Source of the DNA: Icerya purchasi
Taxonomy: Eukaryota > Arthropoda > Insecta > Hemiptera > Monophlebidae
Assembly (NCBI GenBank): GCA_039619475.1
Contig: CM077115.1
Span: 294,935,756 to 294,999,755, forward strand
Direction of reading: 5' to 3'
DNA length: 64,000 nucleotides
The notes beneath the pieces are model-generated. The model did not search any database, had not been told where the DNA came from, and was given only the letters and a program-made list of their open reading frames with translations. A program made the translations under genes and the position numbers. How positions within the stretch are numbered: position 1 is the stretch's first letter; each line of letters begins with the position of its first letter. This document shows, piece by piece, positions 1 to 11,524 of this stretch.

Positions 1-1650
1 TTCAAATTGACAGAAGGGGAACAGCGTGTGATTTATGTGTTTCAGGCGGATAGTCTGGCAAGTGTAAATTAGAAACGGATGGTTTGTTAGATTTCGGAAT
101 CGGCACAGAAAACCTCAAAGCCGCCATAATTTCGGCCGCGTTGTCTGAGCAAAAGGCCAGGAAATATTTGCCCGCGCGGAAAGTGAACTCCCCAGCGTCG
201 TCGTTGATGATTAGAACGAACGGCGGAGGAGGGAAATAAGGAGTAGGAGGAGGATGAGGAAGAAGCGGGCAAGACCAATATGATAATGCTTCTCGTAGGC
301 TTAATTTGCATAAATTTACTGTATGTCACGAAACGTGCCGGCTCTCGGTTTATGTATCTGGTAAATTTTCCGAGACGAGGAAATTTACACAATTTTGTCA
401 ACTGTGCTACAAGCTCCGGTAGAGGAGCAGCCCGCGCACTGCCTCTGATGCGTCCCGCTACCGAACTAGAGCCTGCTCGTCGACACCCAATTTGAATAAT
501 ATTCCGTGTAATGAGTTGCGGCGACGGCGTCACTGCACGGCGTCATTTGCCTTAAACTGTGATGCGCGCAGCGTGTAGCCCCGACGTTGTAAATTTTCAA
601 TTTACATTTCAAATTTAACAAATTACCGAGAACGGGGCTCGGCCGATTCGTACGGATATTCGCGCGAGGAAAAAACGCGAAGAACCGGAAACGGTGACAA
701 TGGCGACGGATAAAAGAACCGCATCCTCCGATCCGAAGCCGCCGGCAGCGGGCAACTGCGGGTCCTGCCAGCGAGGACGACGAAGCCGCAACCGTTTGTT
801 AATGAGAAAGAAAAAGAATTGTCGCAAGACTGTCAACCTTCATTAGTACGTACGCGACTGACTAAGCCGGCTGCTTGAATAAAAATAGGCTTTCAGCGTC
901 TCTGTCCAGATTTACCCATTTCAGCGACCAGCACCACCACTATGCTGCTGCCCCCGCCACCGCCGCCGTCACTGTCACCTCGAAACGCGACTCAGCGATA
1001 TTTCGCCCGAGAGCACAAATGCTTGACGACCAAGAATGTATCCTGTTAATAGTGGTAAATGCTCGATAAAAATCGTAGCCAATCTCGTCCTAATGATAAA
1101 TGCCGATAACTTGCATCGCGCCGTTCCGAGCCGCCCAATTAAGTTCATTAGCATTTTCGGCCTTTTTACAGGCCCCGTTGCTACGCTCCTTCGTCGTCGC
1201 GGCTAGTCCTACTTAATTTTTGCTATACGAGCCTAAAAATTAAAAGTTTCTCAGTAATTCAAATTTATTTTGCCTCCTAGTTGTTATCAGAGATCATTGC
1301 TGTGTGTCTGATATTTCACAATGAAATGAAATGGTTTATTATTAAAATGAGATATTTCACTACTATTATTACCTATTTTTGGACTACTATTAGGCGCATC
1401 ATAGTTGCACGAGGCTCAACAAAAATAAAAACATTCTACTTCAAATTGAAAATCGTTTTCATGTCGTGCATACTTCACTTGCAGAAACTAGTATGTTTTA
1501 TCGGCTTATCAGTCGACGCATTGTTTAAAACGAATATGAAACATTGTACGCGCGTCCGTTGCAACTAAGTTGATCTGGTGGTAGCCGATTAAATCGTATG
1601 TCTGAAGATATTCGCCCCCCTTCTGTTTTTACGGTTCAACGAGGTAGTGG
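1..1650. other. Unannotated stretch, relatively GC-rich
   Basis: No gene or repeat recognised. Parts (about 100-560, 640-840 and 880-1010) are clearly richer in CG dinucleotides than the AT-rich surroundings, and short open frames occur on both strands, but none has a recognisable motif. It could be unique non-coding or conserved regulatory DNA. I assign no function. Confidence 0.3.
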
Positions 1651-1689
1651 TAGCTTCTTCTGTGTTAATGGACGCTTGGATAAATAGGC

Positions 1690-1899
1690 GATTAAATATA
1701 AATTGTACGTAATCAAATATAAATTGTACGTTATGAAATATAAATTATACGCAATCAAACATAAATTGTACGCAATCAAATATAAATATTGTACGTAATC
1801 AAATATAAATTGTACGCAATCAAATATAAATTGTACGCAATCAAATATAAATATTGTACGTAATCAAATATAAATTGTACGCAATCAAATATTAATTGC
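1690..1899. repeat. Tandem array, ~21-bp unit (first block)
   Basis: About ten copies of a unit resembling AATCAAATATAAATTGTACG, with occasional 2-bp expansions (AAATATTG). The same unit occurs once or twice in the opposite right arm of the foldback element near 3915-3945, so the array appears to have grown inside one arm. Confidence 0.85.
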
Positions 1900-2387
1900 C
1901 TATCTATCTACGTGGTTCAGTCCTAAAACTGGTTTCCATCCATGATGATCCTTCTCCAGTATTCCCGGCTTTCCGCAGTCCTTTTTAAATCCGTATAGCT
2001 GTTCAGCCCTATATTCATGCACGGGTTTGGCTTGATGACGACCCAGGAAGCCCTGTTTCTTCCCTTGCCGGCCATAGTAATAGGACTTACATCGCTGTTA
2101 CCGAGTTTGCCGGTACTGTATATTGTATTCGGATTTATCATGGTTTATGAGAATATTAATCGCGGTGGTTTCTCCTTGCCTTCCGCAATGGTTTAGAGTT
2201 TCCTTCTCTATTTCCGGCCGCCCCTTACATAGGAAACAGACGCTGACCAGCAAGCCGCCCCTAACATGGGGAACAGACGCTTCTGGATTTGAAATTAGTT
2301 TACCCGCGTCCACGGGGGACCAGTTATAGCGCCGGACACTCTCTTTCCTTTTAGTCGCCTTTTACGACCGGCAGGAAATTGTACTTT
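1900..2387 (-). pseudogene. Insert splitting the tandem array; possible LINE C-terminal remnant
   Basis: A block of non-repetitive, more GC-rich sequence separates two blocks of the same tandem array, so it most likely inserted into the array. On the minus strand, 1923-2050 encodes a segment with the pattern Gly-Lys-Gly-Arg...Ser-Trp followed about 20 residues later by TAESREYWRRII. This resembles the tail of insect RTE-like endonuclease/reverse transcriptases (arginine- and glycine-rich stretch, SW, then an A-x-x-R-x-x-W helix). The similarity is weak and no RT core is present. It could instead be part of an unrelated repeat. Confidence 0.3.
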
Positions 2388-2632
2388 GTCATATATAAAT
2401 TATACGCAATCAAATATAAATTGTACGTTATCAAATATAAATTTGTATGTAATCAAATATAAATTTTTATATAATCAAATATAAATTTGTATGTAATCAA
2501 ATATAAATTTTTATATAATCAAATATAAATTTGAATGTAATCAAATATAAATTATACGCAATTAAATATAAATTATACGCAATCAAATATAAATTGTACG
2601 TAATCAAATATAAATTGCACGCAATCAAATAA
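2388..2632. repeat. Tandem array, ~21-bp unit (second block)
   Basis: About eleven copies of the same AATCAAATATAAATTGTACG-like unit as 1690-1899, here with a T-rich variant (AAATTTTTATATAATC) alternating in the middle. The array runs directly into the conserved inverted arm at about 2627. Confidence 0.85.
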
Positions 2633-2828
2633 AAGAAGTAAAAGTTTATTATTATTCAAAGTATTTTTTCCGTATTAACGTATAAAAACGAAATAGATAC
2701 GTGTAGAAAAGAAAAGATTACATCAGCAGGGAAAAAAAAAACAATTCCAAACTCGATTCGGCTGGTTTCTGAAACGAGGAATTCGAGCGGAGACTCCTAT
2801 TCAAATAAGAAGGAACGGAGTTCACAAC
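2627..2828 (+). repeat. Left inner arm of the foldback element
   Basis: Matches the reverse complement of 3704-3931. Diagnostic shared pieces are AAAAGAAGTAAAAGTTTA, TACGTGTAGAAA, AATTCCAAACTCGAT and AAGAAGGAACGGAGTTCACA. Several small gaps occur in A/T runs. Confidence 0.8.
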
Positions 2829-3703
2829 GAATATGGCGGAGATCGCAACAAGTTGGCGAGCCGAATAGAAACTCGTGTGCGAAATCGTTTTCATATATGC
2901 GCCAAATTAATTACATATATATAGATGAAAAAAGTATAACTTCTATATAGATGTGAGAGGTAAAATCAAATTCGTGTATAATGCGATCGTACGTTAATCC
3001 GGCCGTTTATGCTACGGCACAGTCAATTCTAAATCAAAACACAAAAGTAAAACAGAGTTCGTTTGTGTAATCTTAATAAAAAATAATATTTTCATCGACG
3101 GGGAAGCGAAATAAGAATAAAATGAAATAAAAAATAAAACCGCGCTTTTATATATGGGTCAATTTTGAATGAAAGAGAGCTTTTTATAGGCAAAATAAGG
3201 CTGAACTTCTCTCCATATGTACGAGATAATAAAAAGAATCGAAGCTCTACGTAGAGATAAAAGCGAACAGGCCTGCGCCGCACGATTATATTCTGCGTAT
3301 AGAAGACCGCCCTATGCACAATTATTCAATGGCAATTTTAAGACACAAAATTAAAGAAAACGGAAATCGTTCACGTAATTAATACGTGTAACAAAAAACC
3401 CAATTTCAGTAGGCGCAAAATCGGAAAATTAGATGTCGCGTTTATGTAGAGATTTTAAATAAAAAAACATTCTCTTAATTAGAACTGAAAATGTATGCGT
3501 AAGACAGTTGAGATAAAAAAGGTGACAAATCGGAATTTTCATCTTCACAATTTTTTTCCCGGATCATTTAAAGAAGCTCTCTCTTTTTAATATAAGTAGT
3601 AAATTTTCGGCGATATCGAAAAAGTATCTTATTCTCGCGTACGTAACTGGTCCCGGTCGTGACGGTGACCGCGATTTTCATGGACCGTTGACAGTTCATT
3701 TTT
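2829..3703. other. Loop of the foldback element, no gene
   Basis: AT-rich DNA between the two arms. No open frame with recognisable motifs and no internal repeat noticed. Confidence 0.5.
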
Positions 3704-3952
3704 GTTGTGAACTCCGTTCCTTCTTATTTGAATAGGAATGTCCCCACTCAAATTCCTCGTTTTACAAACCAGCCGCATCGAGTTTGGAATTCTTTTTTTT
3801 CTTTCCTACCGATGTTATCCTTTTTTCTTTCTACACGTATTTATTTTGTTTTTTTTTTGATATTAATATAGAAAAAATGCTTTGAATAATATTAAACTTT
3901 TACTTCTTTTATTTGATCGCATACAATTTATATATTTAATCGTCTATTTATC
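3704..3952 (-). repeat. Right arm of the foldback element
   Basis: Inverted partner of the left arm and of the outer array start. It carries only one to two copies of the 21-bp-like unit next to the terminus, unlike the left arm with about twenty. Confidence 0.8.
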
Positions 3953-4319
3953 TGAGCGTTGTAGAAGAAAGACAAAGAAGCGAGGGAAAAGAATTATACG
4001 CATATTCGATAACCTTCGACTTCCGAATGACAATCACTAGAGAGATATCGGCGCGCTTCATTTATAAATACTTTCATCCCTTGCCCTATGGAACTAACTT
4101 AAACTCTGCCGATGCTGACTGATAAGCTCTGTCCCCTCGGACTGATTTCTCCGGTATCGTTTTCCTCTTTTTAGGATTCCGTATACATATAATGTACGGG
4201 GAATCGTAATAAGATGGTTCGGAAATGACAAAAATATTCAATTAAAATATCCGATAACTCATGAACGATTTGACTTATTAATTCCGAAATTGGATCATAA
4301 TTTTTAATTAAAATTCTCT

Positions 4320-5080
4320 TCAAGGCAATGTACGACTTTAAGCTAGTCGATTGCTCTGGGCGCCAAAAAATTCCGAAAAAACCGTTAAGAATATATATGC
4401 GGAATATAAAACGACCTCAAAAATTACCCTTAAAAAACTCATAACTGATCACCGGATAAACCTTTAAAAGTAAAATTCAAAATAGAAAAACAAAACGTCG
4501 TAGGAGCTCTTTCATAAAAAAAAAAAAAAAAATTACGCTTAAAAAGTTATGTAGACCCTCGCTCAAAAAAAGTATGTTCTCGAGTAAAAACCAAAACGTA
4601 TCTCAAATATATGCATGAATGACTGCTCTTTAGGAAAAATATAGCCGAGCTTACAACTTCATATTTTGGCTCCTGGGGCGCCGAAAGTCCGAAAGTGTTG
4701 GAAAAAAATTTTTTGTTCCGGGCATGTGATATATCGTTGGAAAGATCGCTAGCGAAACCATGTTTTATTCCTCAACGAAACAAGTTGACGATAAGTTCAA
4801 AAAAAGAGCGAAAAATGACGCGTCCCTTCACCTTAGCGCCGTGATTATTATAGCTAAAAATTTCGAATAAGGTCAAAAATATGCGCATCCCCGTATATTT
4901 CTCTAGTTTGGAACATTTGCGTTTCCAACTTTAAAATTAGGCCCTTGGGGAACCGAAAGCTCAAAATTTAGGAAAAAAATACTTTTTTTTTTTTTCCAAG
5001 GCATGTTATATATACGCATATACATTGATTGAAAGATCGATGTTTGTCAGGAACGAAACCGTATTTTTAACTTTCTTAAC
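4320..5080. repeat. Diverged long tandem units (~280-310 bp)
   Basis: Three related segments start near 4328, 4640 and 4918. Units two and three share, in order: an AACTT-containing start, a 'ctggggcgccgaaag' or 'cttggggaaccgaaag' core, GGAAAAAAAT followed by a T run, 'ggcatgt.atatat', TTGGAAAGATCG or TTGAAAGATCG, and GAAACC. The first unit keeps only the start and 'ctgggcgcc'. No coding capacity. A 12-bp inverted repeat (AGGATTCCGTAT at 4173-4184 and its complement at 5202-5213) brackets the region, but that could be chance. Confidence 0.5.
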
Positions 5081-5509
5081 TGAATTTTTGAGGTTAGTGA
5101 CAATTTCAAAAAATTGTAAAAAATCATCCGTCTCTCCCTCTTTGTTCGTTTCGAATTTAGTATTATGTGAATATAAATATTAAGGTTATCGTTAACTTGG
5201 CATACGGAATCCTCAGCGCGTGAAACGTCATGCTTGACTGAATTTGTTCATCTACAAACTATCTTCTGCATTTGCGTCGGATAATAATTTTTGTATGCGC
5301 CAGAACCGTGACCAGAATTTTGAACAGGGAGGGGTTTTGAAAATTTTCATCGCATATTTATTTTATAAATAATAATACATTTTTCACTAATATCCCCATA
5401 CTATTAATAATTTCCATAATTTTGATTTATATGTATTAATAATTTACATAAATGATTTACCCGGTATATGAACATTAATAAAAATTACACATATGTTATC
5501 GATTATACC

Positions 5510-5832
5510 GAAGGGCGTCGCCAGTCGATGATTCATGGTAGGCAACTTAAGTCGCCAGTCGATGGGCAGGGCAAGATGATAAAAAAAGGATATGAGTTAT
5601 AAATAAAATGTATAATTTGTAAAGCCGTAATATTTTATTAAACAAGAATAAAATCTTAATTAAAACGGAATTTTCGCGGGTTTCTGGCAAATCGTTCTAC
5701 TACTTTATTATAAAAGTCAAATGGTCCATGATTACACGGTCCTATGAATACTCATCATGGTCAGTTGATTAAAAAATTCCAAAGCTCCAGGGGGGTAGCA
5801 ATTGCCCCCTGCCCCTCCATGGCGACGCCCAT
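5510..5832. mobile_element. Small MITE-like element
   Basis: An 11-bp perfect terminal inverted repeat, GGGCGTCGCCA at 5513-5523 and its complement at 5820-5830, lies just inside the 9-bp direct repeat GATTATACC (5501-5509 and 5833-5841). The right end carries the 'gggggtagcaattgccccctgcccc' type of G/C block often seen at insect transposon ends. There is an internal direct repeat of GTCGCCAGTCGATG (5518-5531 and 5551-5564). No coding potential. The 9-bp duplication would fit a MULE-like or related DDE transposase; the family is unresolved. Confidence 0.55.
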
Positions 5833-5844
5833 GATTATACCCGT

Positions 5845-8040
5845 GATAAAAAAAATTTACATAAAATATTAATAAACTACCTAAAAGGATATTTTTTCTT
5901 TCTTTTTTTTTTTTTTCTAATGTAAAAACACCGTAAAAAATCATCAATATTTATTTTAAATTTTTGATTTTTTTTCTCAGATTTTTGTGTATTTATAATG
6001 ACTATTTCAATTCTAAAGGGGGCGTTTAACCCTCTTTCCTCCGGACACGGCCTTGGTATGCGCGCTAACCGCGTGTTTTTCAAAAGTTCCTCCCTATCTC
6101 TATGATCGATCTGCATACTTTTTATTCTAGATTTCTTCAAATCTACTGTTTATCTACTTTTTACAATATCTCAACTACGAGTATACGTACATTTTCTAAC
6201 CTAGTTACATAATTCCTATAACTGCCTCGCTTTATCTACTCAATATCATCCCCCGTAGAATTAAAATGTAAAGAGTGTAATGTAAAAATTTTTCATAAAA
6301 GAATTGAAAAAAAAAAAAAAACAAATAAATAAATAAATAATCGTTTAAAATGGTGATTTTCTTTTATGTATGACAATTAAGCTCATTTTTGTTTTATTGT
6401 CAATGAGGAAAAAAATGTTTTATAACTGTAAGACGCGCGCGTGCATTAATGCGAGTCGACTGTAAAAAGAGAAAAAAATTACCGCTTGTTTTATTTTTTT
6501 ATTTTTTTATCTTTTTTTTCACATCAGCAAAAATAGAAAAAGAAAAATCCGACAAAAATTAAATTTTTTCTTCAAATACAGGACTATATAAATATATCCA
6601 CGCACGCACACATTTCTCGGAATGTTTATTCTTCGAAAAAGAAATTTCAGAAATAAGAAAAGTAAACCGAGGAATAAGTAGCAATTTTTTCCCTAAAATT
6701 CGGCGGTCCCCTAATCGAATTTATTTCGTAAGTCATTATTTCAGTAAAAGTTTCTGCGACAATTTAAACTCGAGTCCGAAGTGGACGCAGACGAAGTTTA
6801 TATTATTATCGGGCGAAAGTGCAGCCGCTGATGGAACGGCGCCTTCGGAGAAGTCATCTGTATGAAAGCTCCTGAAAAAACGCATACTGTGCAAGACGCG
6901 CGCGAATATAATTCCCAGCGAGCGGATAGTCGGACGGTGGAAGAACAACCGCGTTATAAAATATCATTATTTTCCCGGCATGTACGTATGAATTATAATA
7001 ACCGTACCGAGAGAGCGCTCCTCTGTCGATACAACTTTGCCAAGTTGCCCGGATTGCCGTCTGAAGCGGCCCTCGCCAGCATCGATTTCATACCGTTTAA
7101 CTCGATACAGCTCGCTTCTCGCTCGCTGTTTAAACAAAAGAATCGAAAATCTAAACTTGAACACGACCGCGATGGAAAATTTAACTCCGTTGCCAAACAA
7201 CTCAACAACCGACATAGTATGGCAAGTTTCATCTCGCGTGCACGGTAACGCGACGATGGAAAAAGTTGGCCATTTTAAGTTGGCAACTTTTAAACTTCGT
7301 CACAAGCCGAGAATAATCAGTGATCTGGGTCGGTTTCGCGGTTTTGTTTAATGATACTAGCTCGTCAAATTAATAAGACACGTACTTCCTACTGGCGGGT
7401 ATATTTAAAAATGTTACCTCAAAATTAACTTCGACGCTTTCGTTAACGACCGCCAAGTGTGTCAAGACTGACTAAAACGACGATACATCGATGTCGGCTC
7501 TATTCTAACTTAGGTTTTTCATCCTCGATTGCAGCGTTCAAATCTAAATTGATCGAAATAAAAAGGGAATTACCTAGAAAATCATATATATACGTTCCGG
7601 TAAGAACATTGACGTAGAAAAATAATTTTAATAGTAAATATTGCAGTAGGCACAGGACGAGGCGCCACGTCAGCTGCGATTTAAAAATATATTAGTCGAG
7701 TGAATCTAACAAAAAGCAAAATAAAAAATAACTCGAAAATTTCAACATAGTTGACGACGTTCCCTGGTAACACACAGTAGATCTACCCGTAGACTGCCGA
7801 TTAATCATTCCATCACCGGCGGTCGACAATCTACATCCGGGTTGTTAAAACGGTTCTTTTCAGAGCCATCAACGATGACTAGGACAAATACGTTCTAAAT
7901 AATGTCAATAAACACGGAAGGTCTTACATCGTAGAAAACATTAATTTTATCTAGCGTAGTTGTTAAAATGCACACGGTATCGGTTCACACCGTTCAAGAA
8001 ACACACACACACACACACAGGCACAGTGAAAGTTGAAAAC
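5845..8040. other. Unannotated stretch
   Basis: AT-rich with many A/T homopolymers. A more GC-balanced patch at about 6780-7340 carries overlapping short open frames on both strands, none with recognisable motifs. An (AC)n run lies at about 8001-8019. Nothing else supported. Confidence 0.3.
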
Positions 8041-8059
8041 CGATAATTAAAAGAACCGA

Positions 8060-10330
8060 AATTCACGAGAAATATGGCACTGTCCCGTACTAGTTACGCA
8101 AAACGTGTGGATATTAAGAACGCTCTGAAAGCAGAAGAAATTGAAATCAGGATATTAATGGTAGGAGATGTATCGTAGTAAGCCACCGAATGTAAAATTT
8201 AAATATGTGGAGAAAATCAAGTGGCAAATACTCGGCAAGTAAGAATATTAATAGATTTAAACGGTCACACCATCAACTCCGGGGTGGGTGGGGGGATGTA
8301 ATGATGAAAACGGGCAGTCTGGTGGAAGAATAGGTTGAAGAACTGAATCTGTTTTTCAATGTTAAATTATTTACATCGTTTATCAGCGAACAAACGCGCG
8401 TATAACTCAGATAAGATCTTTGTATCGGAGCATATCTCTAAACTATGTCATAAACTAGTGTAGCAAATCGAATTCCTCGTATCCAACATAGACACCAATA
8501 ATCTGCGAAATTAAAATGACTATCAATAAACAGTGCTGACATCGAGCCAATTTAAATAAAACGTAAAGAAATAAATGAAATAAAGTTGTGAACTGCTAAG
8601 ATTCAATTTTTGAAAAGACTGACTGAAAAAAAAGTTTAAATACGCAATCTGCAAAGTCATAAGGATATTCGTGACATCTGAGAATTATAACAGCCGGTTT
8701 AATAAAGCTGTCAAGAAAATCTCTAAGGAATGCACTCCGCAAACAGCTAGCAGTATACTACTGGAATGAAGTCACACCGGTGCGCGCGATACAAAGCATA
8801 TATTAAAAATCTTAATCGGAATCCCATTGACGAAGGCACTGCAGAATTAGGTGATAAAATTTGAACTTTCGTAAAGACAGTCGCAGGGTATTATTGAAGG
8901 AACTACACTCTGAAGGAGGTTGACCTTGCGACTTTACAAAGGTAACACAGCCAATCAGGTTGCCCACCAGTCAAATAGGAGAAAATAAATAGTCAAAGAG
9001 AGCTGAAAAAAAAATGATCATGCTACCACAGAAGAAATACAATAATATTTGCTCACTCAAATTAACAATGATGAAAAAACCGCTAAAATCCAAACAGCCA
9101 ATAATTAGAAAGCTGCCAGTCTAGATAGATCAAAAACTTTGGCTCCAAAATAATAACTCGGATTCGAAAAATATACAATGTTCGTGTTGAAACCCTTATC
9201 CAAACTATAATAACAAGAACATGTCGCATAGCCCTGCGGGGAAGCCCGGCAAAGATTCAAATGACCCAAACAGCTATCGTTCAATCTCACTGATGTGTCA
9301 TCTCTATACGATTTTTGATCTTAATCGAATAATTGACACGAGATTAATTCAGCAGCAGCATAGTTTTTTAGACCGAGAAAGTTTTATACTGGTGTCAAGA
9401 CGCAACATATTGAAGATCGGTACGAAAAGAAGTCACCGATGCACCGCGTTATCTTACTGCTGCCTTCGACCACCCTGTATGTGTCGGAAGGCTACGTTAT
9501 ATATAATCTGACGGAAATATTAACGATATTACTGAAGCATTATTAAAAAGCAAGTAGTAACTGGAGCCGACAGAAAAATGGATTGCCCCGAGGGTAGTGT
9601 ATTGACACCAATTCCTTTTTTTTTTTTTTTTTTTTTTTATATACACAAATGACCAACAGATAGGATAAACATGCCACATTCTTTGTGTATGCAAACAAAC
9701 TCGCACTAACAGCTCAACATGAAACTTTTGAGAAAGGAAAAATATGCTAAATAATCAAGCGAATGAAGAACTCAATACATATTATGGGAAAAACCATCTA
9801 AAGCCAAAGCTGTCCAAAACAAAGACTTGTGATCGATGCACTTACCGTGAAGCAAAACAACAGCTAAAAATTTGCTAAAACGCACCGGACTGAAATACTT
9901 TGTAAATCCGAAAAAAACATTTTTGAGCATAATTCTGAAGAGGTTACTCCCACTTACAAGCGACCCGCGAATTAATTAAAATGAAAGTTTTCTGTCCAAA
10001 ACAAACATACAGCAAATGGAACGTTGAAGTCTTGAGAAGGTTCCTACACAGATCTTATTTTACTTCACAGGAGAATGTACATGCGAATAAAGTGGATTCT
10101 AAAAGAAGCATGTCAACTCTGATAACAAGATACACTTATGCCTGATACCTGTAAACAGACTATATGAACTAAGTGGAATTGTCCCACCGGGTACAATATC
10201 AGACCACATAAGTAAAATGGTGGTAAGAAAGAAAGAAAAGGGGCGATCACCGACATTTTCTAAACGGATGTGGACAAAGAAGAAGAAAAATAGTTTCGTG
10301 TGCAGCAATTTGAAATTTTCCACTAGTATA
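8060..10330 (+). pseudogene. Decayed jockey-like non-LTR retrotransposon (RT)
   Basis: Plus-strand translation in shifting frames recovers the reverse transcriptase of an insect jockey-type LINE. At 9235-9330 it gives KPGKDSNDPNSYRSISLMCH, the family's 'KPGKdp.dpksYRPISLL' block. At 9575-9615 it gives a GLP/CPEGSVLTP block, at about 9645 a YTND segment, then near 9755-9810 NEELNTYYGKNHLKPKLSKT. At about 10130-10195 it gives CLIPVNRLYELSGIVPP, the family's C-terminal 'tP...Ly.LaGI.PP'. Frameshifts and stops are frequent, so it is not functional. A 23-base T run (9616-9638) sits where the 'LFNIY' segment should be, just before the lost YADD region. No endonuclease domain was recognised upstream; the 5' limit is approximate. 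Confidence 0.7.
9616..9638. repeat. T23 homopolymer inside LINE remnant
   Basis: An uninterrupted 23-base T run within the reverse-transcriptase reading region of the decayed jockey-like element, presumably grown by slippage after the element lost function. Confidence 0.9.
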
Positions 10331-10340
10331 CAGATTAGTC

Positions 10341-11520
10341 AGATACCACTTCCGACGATAAATATAACGCTTGAAGCGGAACCGTGAGCGGACTAATATG
10401 CGATTTGTCTTCGTCCGGTGCTCTAGTGCCCTGCGTTATTAAGCAGTTTCATGTTCGTCTAAATCTGTGATAAGTGGTAGTTTAGAGGACCGGAGAAAAT
10501 CCTTTATGCAGATATTGGAATAGGGATGATGTTACAAACTATTATCGATGCAAAATTCCAATAGACCATCTCCATTTTCGTTTACTTTTCGAATGCTGCT
10601 GGAGCTAATTACGCCTCTGTAAGCACTAAAAGCTGACTCTTGCCTTGAAATTTTCAGTGATAAGCAGCTATTCTCGCGAAGATGTACAGTACTGCGCGTT
10701 TTGTAATTCTTGATAAAATGAATCACCTTTTAAGTTTTCACTATGAAAAGTTGCAGCGTTTCATTTATATCCTCACTACGATGATGTAGCGCACCAACGG
10801 CATTGACAGGTCCAATCTTTATCAGTCGAAAAATGTATATCTGGGCAGGAACTACCCACGGGGGAGAAGGAAGATAGAGAACAGCCCTCCCCCAAAGAAC
10901 CAAAGCCTCTATGAAAAAATTTGTTATAACAGAAAAACTTAATTTATGCTATAAAAGATTTATATAAATGTTACACCTATGGATTTAATTATATAACTAA
11001 TATTTAAGTACCCGGGCGACCGAGCTTTGCTCGGTATGTTTTTTTGTAACTTCTCAAGTTTATTTTAATCTTATATATATATATATATTCACAAAACATG
11101 AAATATTTTAAAACTAATTTATGAACACATTTATAAATGTAAATCCTCTTCGCATACAACTTTGCTTTTCAATACTGAACGCAACAAAAATGTAGAGGTC
11201 CTTCGAATTCGCTTTTCAAATGGTTGGAAAATGTTATCAATGACTGCACATGTTGATTTTTATGAATATATTTCTATGCGCTTTTTATTAGAAAAATTAA
11301 ATTTTAAGTATATAGGGTCGTCAGCTTTATCTATCGGTTTATTCGTTATAAAAACAAATAAAAATCATCTTGTAATTTTACCTGTGATGCTTCTGTTTTC
11401 CAAAAAATCTTAAAAAATTTCTGACTAAATCACTGCAAAATGTAATAAGGGTAGGGATTTTTAAAATGTGCACAACATATTCTCAGTAAGTCACTTTCAC
11501 AAATAAATATATAAATACGA
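10341..11520. other. Unannotated stretch with one hairpin-bearing repeat end
   Basis: No gene seen. A G/C block 'cccacgggggagaagg...ccctccccc' near 10852-10894 and the sequence around 11009-11045 look like transposon-end sequence. The rest is AT-rich. Confidence 0.3.
11019..11035. other. Perfect hairpin ACCGAGC-TTT-GCTCGGT
   Basis: A 7-bp perfect stem with a TTT loop, preceded by TACCCGGGCG and followed by a T run. It stands out in AT-rich surroundings and resembles the end of a dispersed repeat, but no partner end was found in the window. Confidence 0.5.
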
Positions 11521-11524
11521 GACG

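Larger units (their letters stand above)
1679..3952. mobile_element. Foldback-type element with long imperfect inverted repeats
   Basis: The two ends read inward as near mirror images: GATAAATAGGCGATTAAATA on the left against GATAAATAGACGATTAAATA on the reverse complement of the right end. Inside this, the arm at 2627-2828 matches the reverse complement of 3704-3931 at roughly 85-90% by eye, and an ~875-bp AT-rich loop (2829-3703) lies between. The left arm is much longer because an approximately 21-bp unit has been amplified there. Similarity may extend a few tens of bases beyond each end, so the outer limits and target duplication are uncertain. No transposase is visible, which suggests a non-autonomous element moved in trans. 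Confidence 0.7.

Noticed and set aside
1690..2632. Possible CRISPR-like array
   Set aside because: The repeats are head-to-tail without spacers, and the host is eukaryotic. It is a satellite-like array.
4173..5213. 12-bp inverted repeat AGGATTCCGTAT as ends of a 1-kb transposon
   Set aside because: A 12-bp match at ~1 kb spacing is expected by chance a few times in a window this size, and no target duplication was found.
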